Shown one piece after another: positions 8,628 to 17,849 of a DNA stretch of 64,000 nucleotides; within the stretch, counting starts at the first letter, position 1; each line of letters begins with the position of its first letter. The notes beneath the pieces are model-generated. The model was not told the origin of the DNA, made no database searches, and worked only from the letters and a program-made list of their open reading frames with translations. The translations under genes were made by a program, and so were the position numbers. The DNA is from Liriodendron chinense (lineage: Eukaryota > Streptophyta > Magnoliopsida > Magnoliales > Magnoliaceae), in the NCBI GenBank assembly GCA_003013855.2, contig PVNU02000427.1, forward strand, positions 62,001 through 126,000, written 5' to 3'.

Positions 8628-11600
8628 ATGTCCCGTTGGGAACGTGACCACTCCAATCGTCTCCAATCCGAAGGTGGCTTAGTTGGACCATTGTCAGTCC
8701 ATAGACGAGTCCGAAATTACCAAGAACGTTGTGAAAGTTTGGAGAGCATGGATCAAACACATTTAAGGAATCCTCCCCCTCCTACTCCAACTACAAACGC
8801 AAATCAAGAGGGAGTAGGAGAGAATGAGGTACATAACGTTCCTCCAATGAGATCACTACGGGATTACCTACAACCAGCCCATGCAATTACACCCTCTTGC
8901 GTGGTTCTACCACCAAACAGCGGAAACATTGACATAAAGCTAGGTGTAATTCAACTTATACCAAAGTTTCATGGGCTAGACTCTGACCGCCCATATCTGC
9001 ACTTGAAAGAATTCGAAGAAGTGGTGGCTACCTTGCAATACACCAATGTTTCAGAAGATACCATTAAGCTTAAACTCTTTCCCTTTTCATTGAAAGAAAA
9101 AGCCAAAAATTGGCTTCACTCTCTTAGACCACATTCGATTGGGTCATGGAATGAGATGACCCGGGAATTCTTGAAAAAGTTCTTCCCGGCTCATAAAACG
9201 AACACCCTTCGAAGAGCCATAATGAATTTCTCGGCTAAAGAGGGTGAATCTTTCTTCCAATGTTGGGAGAAGTTTAAGGACCTCCTACTTGCTTGCCCAC
9301 ATCATGGCTATGAGAGTTGGCGAATTATAAACTTTTTCAATGACGGATTAAGTTCCAATATGCGCCAATTTATAGAGATGATGTGCAATGGCGAGTTTAT
9401 GAGAAAAAATCCAGATGAGGCTTGGAGTTATTTGGACATGTTGGCTGAAAATGCCCAATCTTGGGATACCACAGATAAACCCAACAACCCCAAGCCTATT
9501 CAAGAGAAAGAGAAAGGAGGGATTTATATCCTCAAGAAGGAAGACAACGTGAATGCAAGGATAGCCAACCTCACAAGGAAGATCGAGGCCATGGAACTTA
9601 GTAAAAGTGGAGTTCCAAAGTCCAATGAAGCTATTGAGACCATATGTGGGATTTGTCACATCGATTTACACGCTACGCAAGATTGTCCCACAATTCCTGC
9701 ATTTCAAGAGGTATTACATGAACATGCAAATGCCACATATGGGTATCAACGACCTTTCAATGGACTGGTGGGTAATACGTACAATACTAGTTGGAAGAAC
9801 CACCCAAATTTCAGTTGGAAGAATGCTCCCACGGGCAATCCTACCAACTCTCAAGGAGGGCCACCCATGCAAAATATGGCCCCACCTCAATTCTCAATGG
9901 ATGATACCTTGAAAGCATTTATACAAGGGCAAACGCAAATTAATCAAACAAATCAGCAAATGTTCCAAGAGCTTAAAGTCTCGGTTGATGAGATTAAGGG
10001 ACGCTTGAATGCTAGGGAAGGGACCTTTCCGGCCCAACCTCAGCCCAATCCCAAACAAGTACATGAAGTAAGCATCCCTGATCCATTCAACCAACATATG
10101 GAGCAAGCCAAATCCGTCACCACTCTTAAAAGTGGTAAACAAATCAACAAATCTATTCCGGTGAAGGCCGACAAGCCTAATGATCAGGTAAATTCTAAGG
10201 ATGAGGACGAATCTAACTTAGCCCTACAAGAAACGGAACGCGTTTACAAGCCCGTAGCACCATTCCCTTCGAGATTGGTTGCCCCAAAATCTCTCCCAAA
10301 CTCTCATGATATTCTAGAAATTTTTAGGCAAGTCAAGATCAACATTCCCTTGCTTGATGCCATCAAACAAGTCCCCTCCTATGCCAAGTTTCTAAAGGAC
10401 CTATGCACAACTAAACGCAAATATAATGTGCAGCAAAAGGCCTTCTTAAATGAGCAAGTGAGTGTTATTCTCACTCAAAAGACCCCCCCAAAATTCAAAG
10501 ATCCCGGTAGTCCCACAATTTCATGTATCATTTGAGACTACCGGATTGAGCGTGCATTACTAGACTTGGGGGCAAGCGTGAATTTTATCCCATACTCGGT
10601 ATACGAGCAATTGGGTCTTGGTGAATTGAAACCCACCAAAACCACATTGCAACTCGCTAATAGATCCATCCATGTACCAAGAGGGATAGTTGAGGATGTG
10701 CTAGTCCAAGTTGATAAATTCTACTACCCGGTAGATTTCATCGTCTTGGACACACAACGGGTCATGGATGCTAGCACCCAAATACCGGTGATTTTAGGCT
10801 GCCCATTCCTTGCTACATCAAACGCAATTATAAATTGTCGGAATGGAGTGATGCAAATGTCCTTTGGAAACATGACGTTGGAGGTGAATGTGTTCCACTT
10901 GGGCAAAAGGCATAGGGATGATGATGATGTCCATGAGATTGATATGATTAATTCAATCGTGGAAGAGGAGTTCACTTTAAGGTAGAATTTTGATCCTCTA
11001 GATATTGTTAGCTTTGATCCATTTGAGGATTGGAACGATAATGATGGCCCCCATGAGGTAAACATGATAAAATCTATGGAAGATGAGGGGTTTTTCCAAC
11101 ATGATCTACCTAAAAGCTTGGGGACATGTTTGACACATTCTAAGGATGAATTCAATTCTAATTTTAATAAGACCTTGGAAGTGTCAATTTCTAAAAATTT
11201 ATTTGACAAGTCGCCAATTTCTGATTTTCACAAATTTGTTATGCAGGATTTGGAAGAATTGGGGCTTGACTTGCCTACAGAGAGGCCAATTTCTAAAAGT
11301 GTAGAGGTTGAGGACCCACTCCAACCTACACAAAATTCTGAGAAGAAGGAAGACATAAAGGGTCCAAATATGAAAATTTCCTCCGATGAGGTCTCTTATA
11401 CACTTAAGGAGTGCCTAATGTACTTTGAGGATTGGGATGATCTCATGATTCAGGACATTGTACATGCTTTGAGAGAGACCTCCCCGATGCCTAAAAAGTT
11501 TCCTTCCACAGAACACCAAATTGAAAATTCAATTGTGGAAGCACCAGTGAAATCTGATTTTGTGGAGATCATATCGACTTGTGAAGAAGAAATACAAGTC

Positions 11601-11933
11601 TCCACATCTCTTTGGTTTGTTCAAACCAAAGCACACTTCTGGGATGACCCATACTTGAATAATTTTTGCCCGGACAAGAAGGAAAGGAAATCCATATTCA
11701 ATGATTTCCAACCAATGCAATTCTCCTTTCCTAGTACATGTGACAATTTTGTTCAAGAACCCGCTGAAATTTTTCAGTAGGATTTTCATTGGGCTAGACT
11801 AGTTGATGTCACCAATGTACTTTCCAAAGCAGGATGGTGGTTAGTTCTACTGAAAAATTTGTTACACCACTTCATGATCCTGCTCAACTTTGTCCTTTTG
11901 GATGTTATAATGATAATCGATCTCCTAGTCTGA
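8628..11933 (+). pseudogene. Gag-protease-acidic tail polyprotein of element B, three in-frame stops
   Basis: One reading frame of about 1,100 codons. I start at the ATG of MSRWERDH (8628), the position matching the starts of A, C, D and F; the same frame is open upstream to 8547. Gag has LRDYLQPA (about residue 75), FHGLDS (about 113-133), EFLKKFFP, and a CCHC knuckle CGICHIDLHATQDC (340-353). The aspartic protease follows with DLGAS (Asp at about 646). Then comes an acidic Glu/Asp/Ser-rich tail of about 265 residues, ending in EPAEIFQ, a TAG, and a further open stretch coding a hydrophobic segment that ends at 11933. Stops: TGA 10533, TAG 10983, TAG 11778; the first two replace sense codons in E. 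No RT, RNase H or integrase. The first stop cuts the protein before the protease, so this copy is dead. Confidence 0.9.
11829..11930 (+). other. Conserved hydrophobic C-terminal segment (element B)
   Basis: In the gag-PR frame, after TAG 11778, codes AGWW followed by LVLLKNLLHHFMILLNFVLL and an Ile/Leu/Val-rich end. C has the same segment at 20601-20696 and E at 54803-54904. Differences from C are largely synonymous or conservative, so it was probably translated, by stop readthrough or before the stop arose. It could be a membrane anchor or an amphipathic helix; function unknown. Confidence 0.55.
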
Positions 11934-13090
11934 TGGAGATCCTCTTTTTACAAGGACGGGTTAGTTATCTTTATTGCTTTCCGTAGATTAGGTTTATTTT
12001 TATTTAGTTTTACTGTTTTAGTAGCTTTAGTTGTTGGGTTGTAGACTTTCATGATCGCTCACTCAGGTACTATTCTTCTCACTCTCGTATATATTACCAT
12101 TGCTCTCATGTTCATGATCATTCCATATCTTTTCACATTGAGGACAATGCAAGATTTGGTTGGGGGGTGAGATGAGATCCTCCATCTAGCATGTTGCAAC
12201 ATTTCGAGCCTCATATGCGGAACTTTTTTCGAATTTTCTAAAATTTTAAAACTCCTTTAGAAAACCTTATTTCCATGCATTCGAGATGATATGAGTATAA
12301 GAAGAGGAGATACAAAATGTGTGATGTTGTAAGTCTTGAACTTCTCCTAACATAATGGTTTTATATGTTAGTTCCCCTATTGTTATGAGTGATAAAAAAG
12401 TTGAACACCTTTACACCTAGTTCACCTACACGATTTTCATGGGTTGAAAGGATTATGCGATTTGTGGATTAGCTAGACTTTGATTTAAAGGTGTTGAGAA
12501 ACCAAGCCGGGGTACTTTGTCCATCCTTATCCATGGAAAAATAACGAAAGATATGGATTTCTAAAAATCCTATCTAATTTAAATGAAAAACGAAAAGGAA
12601 GGATCAAATTGGGGATGATGGAAAATTGGTGGAAAATTTCGAAGAGGGCTACCTATTACCAACTGGGGGATGGTCTACCCGTAACCAAAGCCGAAAATGG
12701 GATATAGTGTGAAAGTCGTCGGAAGGACGGTAAGGCAAATTCCTGTCATTGGCTTGTTGTTGCTCTGTACACCTTGAGATCCTTAGTTTAGTTGATCTAT
12801 GGAGAAGATAATTCCAGAAACTCATGAGATGAACTTTCACTATGCACACTAGGTTGGATTTGTTCGAGTTCTTCTATTTATCAATCGATCAGCGGGAATT
12901 TCATGTAGATATACTTATTATGCTTTGAGAGTTTAAGGTTTCAACTGGTAGCACCTAATTTCTCCAAAGTTTATACTTGTATGTCATGGAATGGATAGAA
13001 ACACGGTTTTTGAAGGAGAGTTCTTTAGGAGGTTTGAAATTGTTTCACACATGTTTTGCTCGGGACTAGCAAAAAGCTGGTTGGGGGCTG
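11934..13090 (+). other. 3' noncoding region of element B with two PPT-like tracts
   Basis: No gene. It holds the box ACATTGAGGACAATGCAAG..GGTTGGGGGGTG (12134-12169) and, next to the LTR, GCTGGTTGGGGGCTG (13076-13090), the polypurine tract priming plus-strand DNA. Between them lies a strongly conserved block with AAGCCGGGGTACTTTGTCC (about 12504) and GGGGGATGGTCTACCCGTAA (about 12665), found also in X, C, Y, F, E and D. A small stem GGATTT-CTAA-AAATCC lies inside it. Confidence 0.8.
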
Positions 13091-13339
13091 TGTTGAACCT
13101 CCAATTTATACATTGCATAGCCCACTAAATCACATTATATGCATGGTTTTCATGATTAAAAGGCCCATCTAATGCATGTTTTGTGATTGTAGGGATGAGA
13201 GCAGACTTCACTCAATTGGAGACCAAGAAGGGTCCATTTAGAACCTGTGAATGAAGGTCCAAGGTGGACCAAAGAAGGAAGAAGAAAGAGGGAGAAAAGA
13301 GAATAAAGAAAAGAAGAAAAAAAAGAAGAATAGTTAGTC

Positions 13340-13597
13340 CGACCGGTCGGCCACACCTTTGGAAACCACTGGAAGAAGGACCAGTTGGTCCGACCGGTCT
13401 TGACCGGTCGGCCAACCAGTCGGTGCCCTCTGCTGAGCTCGTTAGAACAAGACCAGTTTGGTCTGACCGGTCTTAACCTGTCGGCCAACAGGTCGTCCTC
13501 CCCTGTGTGCTTACTGGACTGATTGCTAGGTAGGTCCGACCGGTCGTCCGACCGGTCGGCCAGGCCAGTCCGACCGGTCGTCCGACCGGTCAGCCAC
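13340..13597 (+). promoter_or_regulatory. GACCGGTC palindrome array in U3 (B 3' LTR)
   Basis: Repeated 8-bp palindrome GACCGGTC, often paired with 2- or 4-base spacers (centres 10 or 12 bp apart) and followed by GGCCA. It ends about 100 bases upstream of the TATA box. Likely a cis-regulatory array; no binding factor can be named. Confidence 0.65.
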
Positions 13598-13698
13598 ATA
13601 TAAAACAGGTAATTGCTATTTTGGGCTCCGAAAAATACTGCGTATTGCGTAACTTTACGTGGTTTCTAGAAGATTCCGACGCAACCGAGCGTCCTCCC

Positions 13699-13706
13699 TA
13701 TAAAAG
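13699..13706 (+). promoter_or_regulatory. TATA box of B 3' LTR
   Basis: TATAAAAG followed by GACACCTAGGG. Confidence 0.75.
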
Positions 13707-14511
13707 GACACCTAGGGGCTCTTCTTAGGGTATCATAAAAGCCAAGGGACGTCGTGGGAGAGGAAGGAAGTCGTCGTGGAGCGTCTGTAACCCTCCAAAC
13801 TCCGGTTTTTCTAGTTTTTATGTTTTCTTACTTGAGTTCTAGTTGTAGTATGACAATGTTCGGCTAGAATCTCTCAACTAAGGCTGAGAGGTGAAGCTTG
13901 TAGCTAATTTCATGATTTGATTCAGTTAATTCAAGTACTTTCAATTCAAGTTTGGATTTTTATCTATTTTAGTTCTTCAAGTTGATAATTTGAGATGTTT
14001 TATGAGAGTTCATGTGCTCCGGACATGGATTCCTTGCAATTCTCTATGATTATCATATGGTGCTTGTTTAGATTCGAATTATAGTAATCCTTGAGCAGGC
14101 CATAGTCCATAGGCATGGTTGTTACTCCGAAGGCTATGATTTTGAATTCTACATTGATTGAATGTGACTAGAACTTGGAAGTTCAACTTGAATGGGATTG
14201 AATGTGTTTAATGCTTTATTTTCCAACAAGATGAGAGATAGGACTTCAAATATAGTTGTGTATCTTGCTTGGATTGATTCGATTGACATGGGATTGCTAC
14301 AAGTGGATCCTTGAATGCCTTAGTGCCTTTAAACTATTGTTTTCATTAAAGTTACTGTTTTAGTATAATTGCTTCAATTGAATCTCCTATTTCTTGCAAA
14401 ATTGAGTTGCTGTAATAGTTTGGAACCTGTTTTCCAATTCCCTGTGGATCGACCTCGGTCTTACCGAGTTTTATTACTACATCGCAGCCTTACACTTAAG
14501 GCGAGCGAACA

Positions 14512-15276
14512 GTTGCAAGCTTTGAATTTCTCTTAATATAATGGTTTTATATGTGAATTCACCTATTTTTATGATTGATAGAAAATTTGAACACCTTTTG
14601 CACCTAGTTCACATTACACGATTTTCATGATTTGAAAGGGTTATGTGATTTGTGAATTAACTAGACCTTGATTTAAGATATTGAGAAACCAAGCCGGGGT
14701 ACTTTGTCCATCCTTGTCCATGGGAAAATAATGAAAGATATGGATTTCTAAAAATCCTATCTAATGTAAAAGAAAAGGAAAAGGAAGGATGAAATTGGGA
14801 ATGATGGAAAATTGGTGGAAAATTTCGATTAGGGCTACCTACTACCAACCGGGGGATGGTCTACCCGTAACCAAAGCCGAAAATGGGACGTAGTGTGAAA
14901 GCCGTCGGAAGGACGGTAAGGCAAATTCCTGTCATAGGCTTGTTGTTACTCTATACACCTTGAGATCTATAGTTTAGTTGATCTATGAAGAAGATAATCC
15001 CGGAAACTCATGAGATGAACTTTCACTATGCACACTAGGTTGAATTTGTTCAAGTTCTTCTATGTATCAATCAATCAGCGTGAATTTCATATAAAAACTT
15101 ATTATGTTCTGAGAGTTTAAGGTTTCAACCTCTATCACCTAATTTCTCTTATTTTTACACTTGTGTGTCTTGGAATGTATAGAAGAATAGTTTCTGAAGG
15201 AGAGTTGGGTTTTGGAGAATGAAACTTGTTTCACACATGTTTTGCTCTGGAGTAGCAAAATGCTGGTTGGGGGGTG
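14512..15276 (+). other. 3' noncoding remnant of element X with terminal PPT
   Basis: Starts in the middle of the family's 3' noncoding block (GTTGCAAGCTTTGAA, compare 21096 in C) because B inserted here. It includes the AAGCCGGGGTACTTTG and GGGGGATGGTCTACCCG motifs and ends in GCTGGTTGGGGGGTG (15262-15276), directly before an LTR. No ORF of interest. Confidence 0.8.
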
Positions 15277-15633
15277 TGTTGAGCTCTTAATTGTGCATAT
15301 TCTAACCTCAATTCATCACTCATTATGCATGGATTTTATGTTTAAAGACTATTCTAATGCATGGTTTGTGATTGTAGGAATGAGAGAGGGACCTTTTGAA
15401 TCTAATGCTAAAAGACCGCTTTAGGACACCTTGAGGATCAAAGGAAGAAAGCCTAAGAATGAAAGAAAGAAGCTATGGAAGATGGAGTTGAGAAACAAAG
15501 AAAAACACTGAAGAAATCATGTTAAAAGACCTGGCAGAGCCAGAAAAACCAAAGTGCAGAGCTGCAGGGCCATTAAAGTAAAATGCAGAAAGTTGCAGTT
15601 TCTGAAGATTGATCCGTCGATTGATCGCTCAGC
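15277..15633 (+). repeat. LTR of element X, left part
   Basis: Starts TGTTGAGCTCTTAATTGTGC like LTRs C and D and runs through an AG-rich stretch into the first CGATTGATCG motifs (15609-15633). It is interrupted at TCAGC by element C and resumes at 23453. Confidence 0.85.
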
Positions 15634-16219
15634 TGTTGAGCTCTTAATTGTGCATATTCTAACCCCAATTCATCACTCATTATGCACGGTTTTCATGTTT
15701 AAAGGACTAATCTAATGCATGATTTGTGATTGTAGGAACAAGATGGAGATTTCACTAATTCAAGGCTAAATAGAGCTCCTTACAAGCATTGAAAACCACT
15801 AGATCAAGCATGAAGGAAGACCAAAGAAAGACAAAGCAAGGAGAGAAGAGAGAAGAAGAAACAAAGAAAGAAATGAAGAAGAAAAAGAACTCAGACCGGT
15901 CGTCCGACCGATCGGCCACGGGAGCCAGACCGGTCAAGACCGGTCAGTCACCCCACTACCTGAATTGAAGGCTCACTGGATAGAGGAATTATACAGTCCG
16001 ACCGGTCGTGACCGGTCGGCCAACTGGTCACCTCTTCTATTTCACTCGCTGGACTGATGGACTAACAGGTCCGACCGGTCGTGACCGGTCGGCCAGGCCA
16101 GTCCGACCGGTCGGCCATGCAAAAACAGCAGCTTCTAATTCGGGCGCCGAATTTCTCTGCGCAATTGCGTATCTTTACGTGAAATCTGGAAGTTTCTTAC
16201 GCAATGGACACCTCCAAGC

Positions 16220-16227
16220 TATAAAAG
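16220..16227 (+). promoter_or_regulatory. TATA box of C 5' LTR
   Basis: TATAAAAG followed by GACTTCTTCC, about 100 bases after the GACCGGTC array. Confidence 0.75.
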
Positions 16228-16376
16228 GACTTCTTCCCTTCATACCAGGGCATGCTAGGACGTGGGGATTGCTTGGGAGACGAATTCTACTTCGAGTTTT
16301 CTTAGTTTTCTTCCTGTTTTAGTAGTTTTTTATGGTTTTGAGGCTTCAAGTTCAAGGACGTTAGAGATGAACTAAA

Positions 16377-16400
16377 ACCTCTTAGCTAGGGCTAAGAGGT
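16377..16400 (+). promoter_or_regulatory. Conserved leader hairpin (C/D/H version)
   Basis: Perfect 10-bp stem ACCTCTTAGC / GCTAAGAGGT with loop TAGG. Compared with the B/E/F version, the seventh pair is T-A instead of C-G and the second is C-G instead of U-G. Confidence 0.68.
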
Positions 16401-17257
16401 GAAGCTTTTGATTTTTTTTTAATGGATTGATGCAACCTAGGTTTTCTTTTTATGATTTAATTGATGAATTTTAGTTAATGTGAGTTTGAATCAAGTTCTA
16501 GTTGGGTTTTTACTTTGATCTCTTGATGACTCCGGGCTCATGTGATTCTTAGTGATCCTAACTTAGTAATTTAGCTTCTGAGCATTGTTTATTCTTGTGT
16601 AGTTCATTGATCTATCATCGACTCCGGGCATGGTAGACCCTTTGATTGCCTTGTGTACAATGGCCTGATTTTCATGTGGGAACTCACTCAACTAAAGTTC
16701 TTATCTTTTGTAGTAATCTGAAATAACTGTTTGTTGATTGATTTTGATTTAATTAGAGTTCTAATCATTAGTTGTAATCAATTCTAGTGACAGGATTTGA
16801 TGAAAGCTATAGTTGTGAATCTCAACTAGATTGGAAAGAGGCTTGGCCTACACAATTGAGTGTACCCAAGGCCTGAGTATTATTGTGGGAATCGAATCAA
16901 TGAATGAGCAACTGTTTTAGATAATTGTTGATTGAACCGCTCTATATTCCGATCGGATAGAGATATGAATTCGATTCCGATTGAGTTATGAAAGACCTAG
17001 TTGTGTTGATACATTGAAACCTATCAAAAGTGGATCCTTGGCGCTCTAGTGCCTTTTTAGATTGGAATTACCTTACACATTCACTGTTTAAACCCAAATT
17101 GCTATTTTTTAGTTTTAGTTCTTAATAGGATCTTAATTACTAGTTATTTTAGACAAATTCTGAGAATACGCATTCATAAATCTCTGTGGGAACGATACTC
17201 GGTCTTTCCGAATTATTACTACTTCGCAACCCTACACTAGGGAAGTGAACAAGTTTT

Positions 17258-17275
17258 TGGCACCATTGTCGGGGA
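17258..17275 (+). other. Primer binding site, decayed (element C)
   Basis: TGGCACCATTGTCGGGGA differs from the tRNA-Asp complement at three bases, all G-to-A or C-to-T. Confidence 0.8.
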
Positions 17276-17849
17276 TTTCTATGCGGTATTTTTAGAATTT
17301 TCTGAATTAACTTTTAGTTGAGATGGTGTTAAGATAGGTTTAGGATTTGTTTTGCTTTCTAGGGTAGGTTTTCTTCTAAATACTAACTTTACATAGGTCT
17401 AATTCAGGAATTTTTAGGAAGTTGAAGAAGACATAGGCATCTTAAGTCACAAATCAGGTTTTATCATTCTAACCTTACTCTTCTTCTTCTCCTACTCATT
17501 CCTGCCATATTCATCTCTTGTAGAGTGGGTGGAGACTCCTTTTAGATCACTGATAGGTTGGCCTTGAGCCGCCTAGATTCCTATTGGTCGGCTCTGCTGT
17601 CTTGGATCACCTTGTGCTCAGAGATTTCTCTTCTCAATCTTATTCCTCTTTCTTCTTTTTTTGCACTTTTCTCAAAAGACTCAAAGAGTGGGTGGGGAGT
17701 TCTCTGAACCCCTATTGACCAGGAAAAATTGGTCTCTATCCTTGCTTCTGGCTCAGCCATTGCAAGACACCTTGTGCTTAAGTCTTAGAGAGGAGTAAAG
17801 GAAGGAAGGAAGAATTCTTTTTCTTTTGTTTCATTCTTTTAGGTTTTGC
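17276..17849 (+). other. Leader of element C between PBS and gag, with internal duplication
   Basis: No gene. A diverged duplication of about 165 bases shows as GAGTGGGTGGAGACTCC (about 17523) and GAGTGGGTGGGGAGTTCTC (about 17685), each followed by CACCTTGTGCTnA near 17608 and 17768. Element D carries the same arrangement (48255-48540). A packaging or dimerisation role is possible but unproven. Confidence 0.6.

Larger units (their letters stand above)
4332..14511 (+). mobile_element. Element B: non-autonomous Gag-protease LTR retrotransposon (Athila/Tat-like)
   Basis: Parts in order: broken 5' LTR (4332-5317), foreign solo LTR (5325-8370), PBS (8375-8392), gag-PR-tail frame (8628-11933), 3' noncoding region (11934-13090), 3' LTR (13091-14511). 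Without the solo LTR the element is about 7.1 kb. RT, RNase H and integrase are absent with no sign of a ragged recent deletion, and E has the same plan. It lies in the 3' noncoding region of X; the right flank GTTGC (14512-14516) should be the target duplication, but the left copy is gone. Confidence 0.85.
13091..14511 (+). repeat. 3' LTR of element B
   Basis: 1421 bases, TGTTGAACCTCC to GCGAACA. Regions: AG-rich GAAGAAG tract (13262-13335), GACCGGTC array (13340-13597), TATAAAAG (13699-13706), leader hairpin with one A-C mismatch (13871-13890), U5 hairpin. The array differs from the 5' LTR by indels of 2 and 12 bases. Confidence 0.93.
15634..17251 (+). repeat. 5' LTR of element C
   Basis: TGTTGAGCTC to GTGAACA. 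GACCGGTC array 15893-16117, TATAAAAG 16220-16227, leader hairpin 16377-16400, end hairpin weak (CGG-TCTTT-CCG). It has one extra 10-base array unit (GTGACCGGTC) relative to the 3' LTR. Confidence 0.93.

Noticed and set aside
13340..13597. CRISPR-like appearance of GACCGGTC repeats
   Set aside because: Repeat is only 8 bp, spacers are 2-30 bp and themselves repeated, and the context is a plant LTR promoter.
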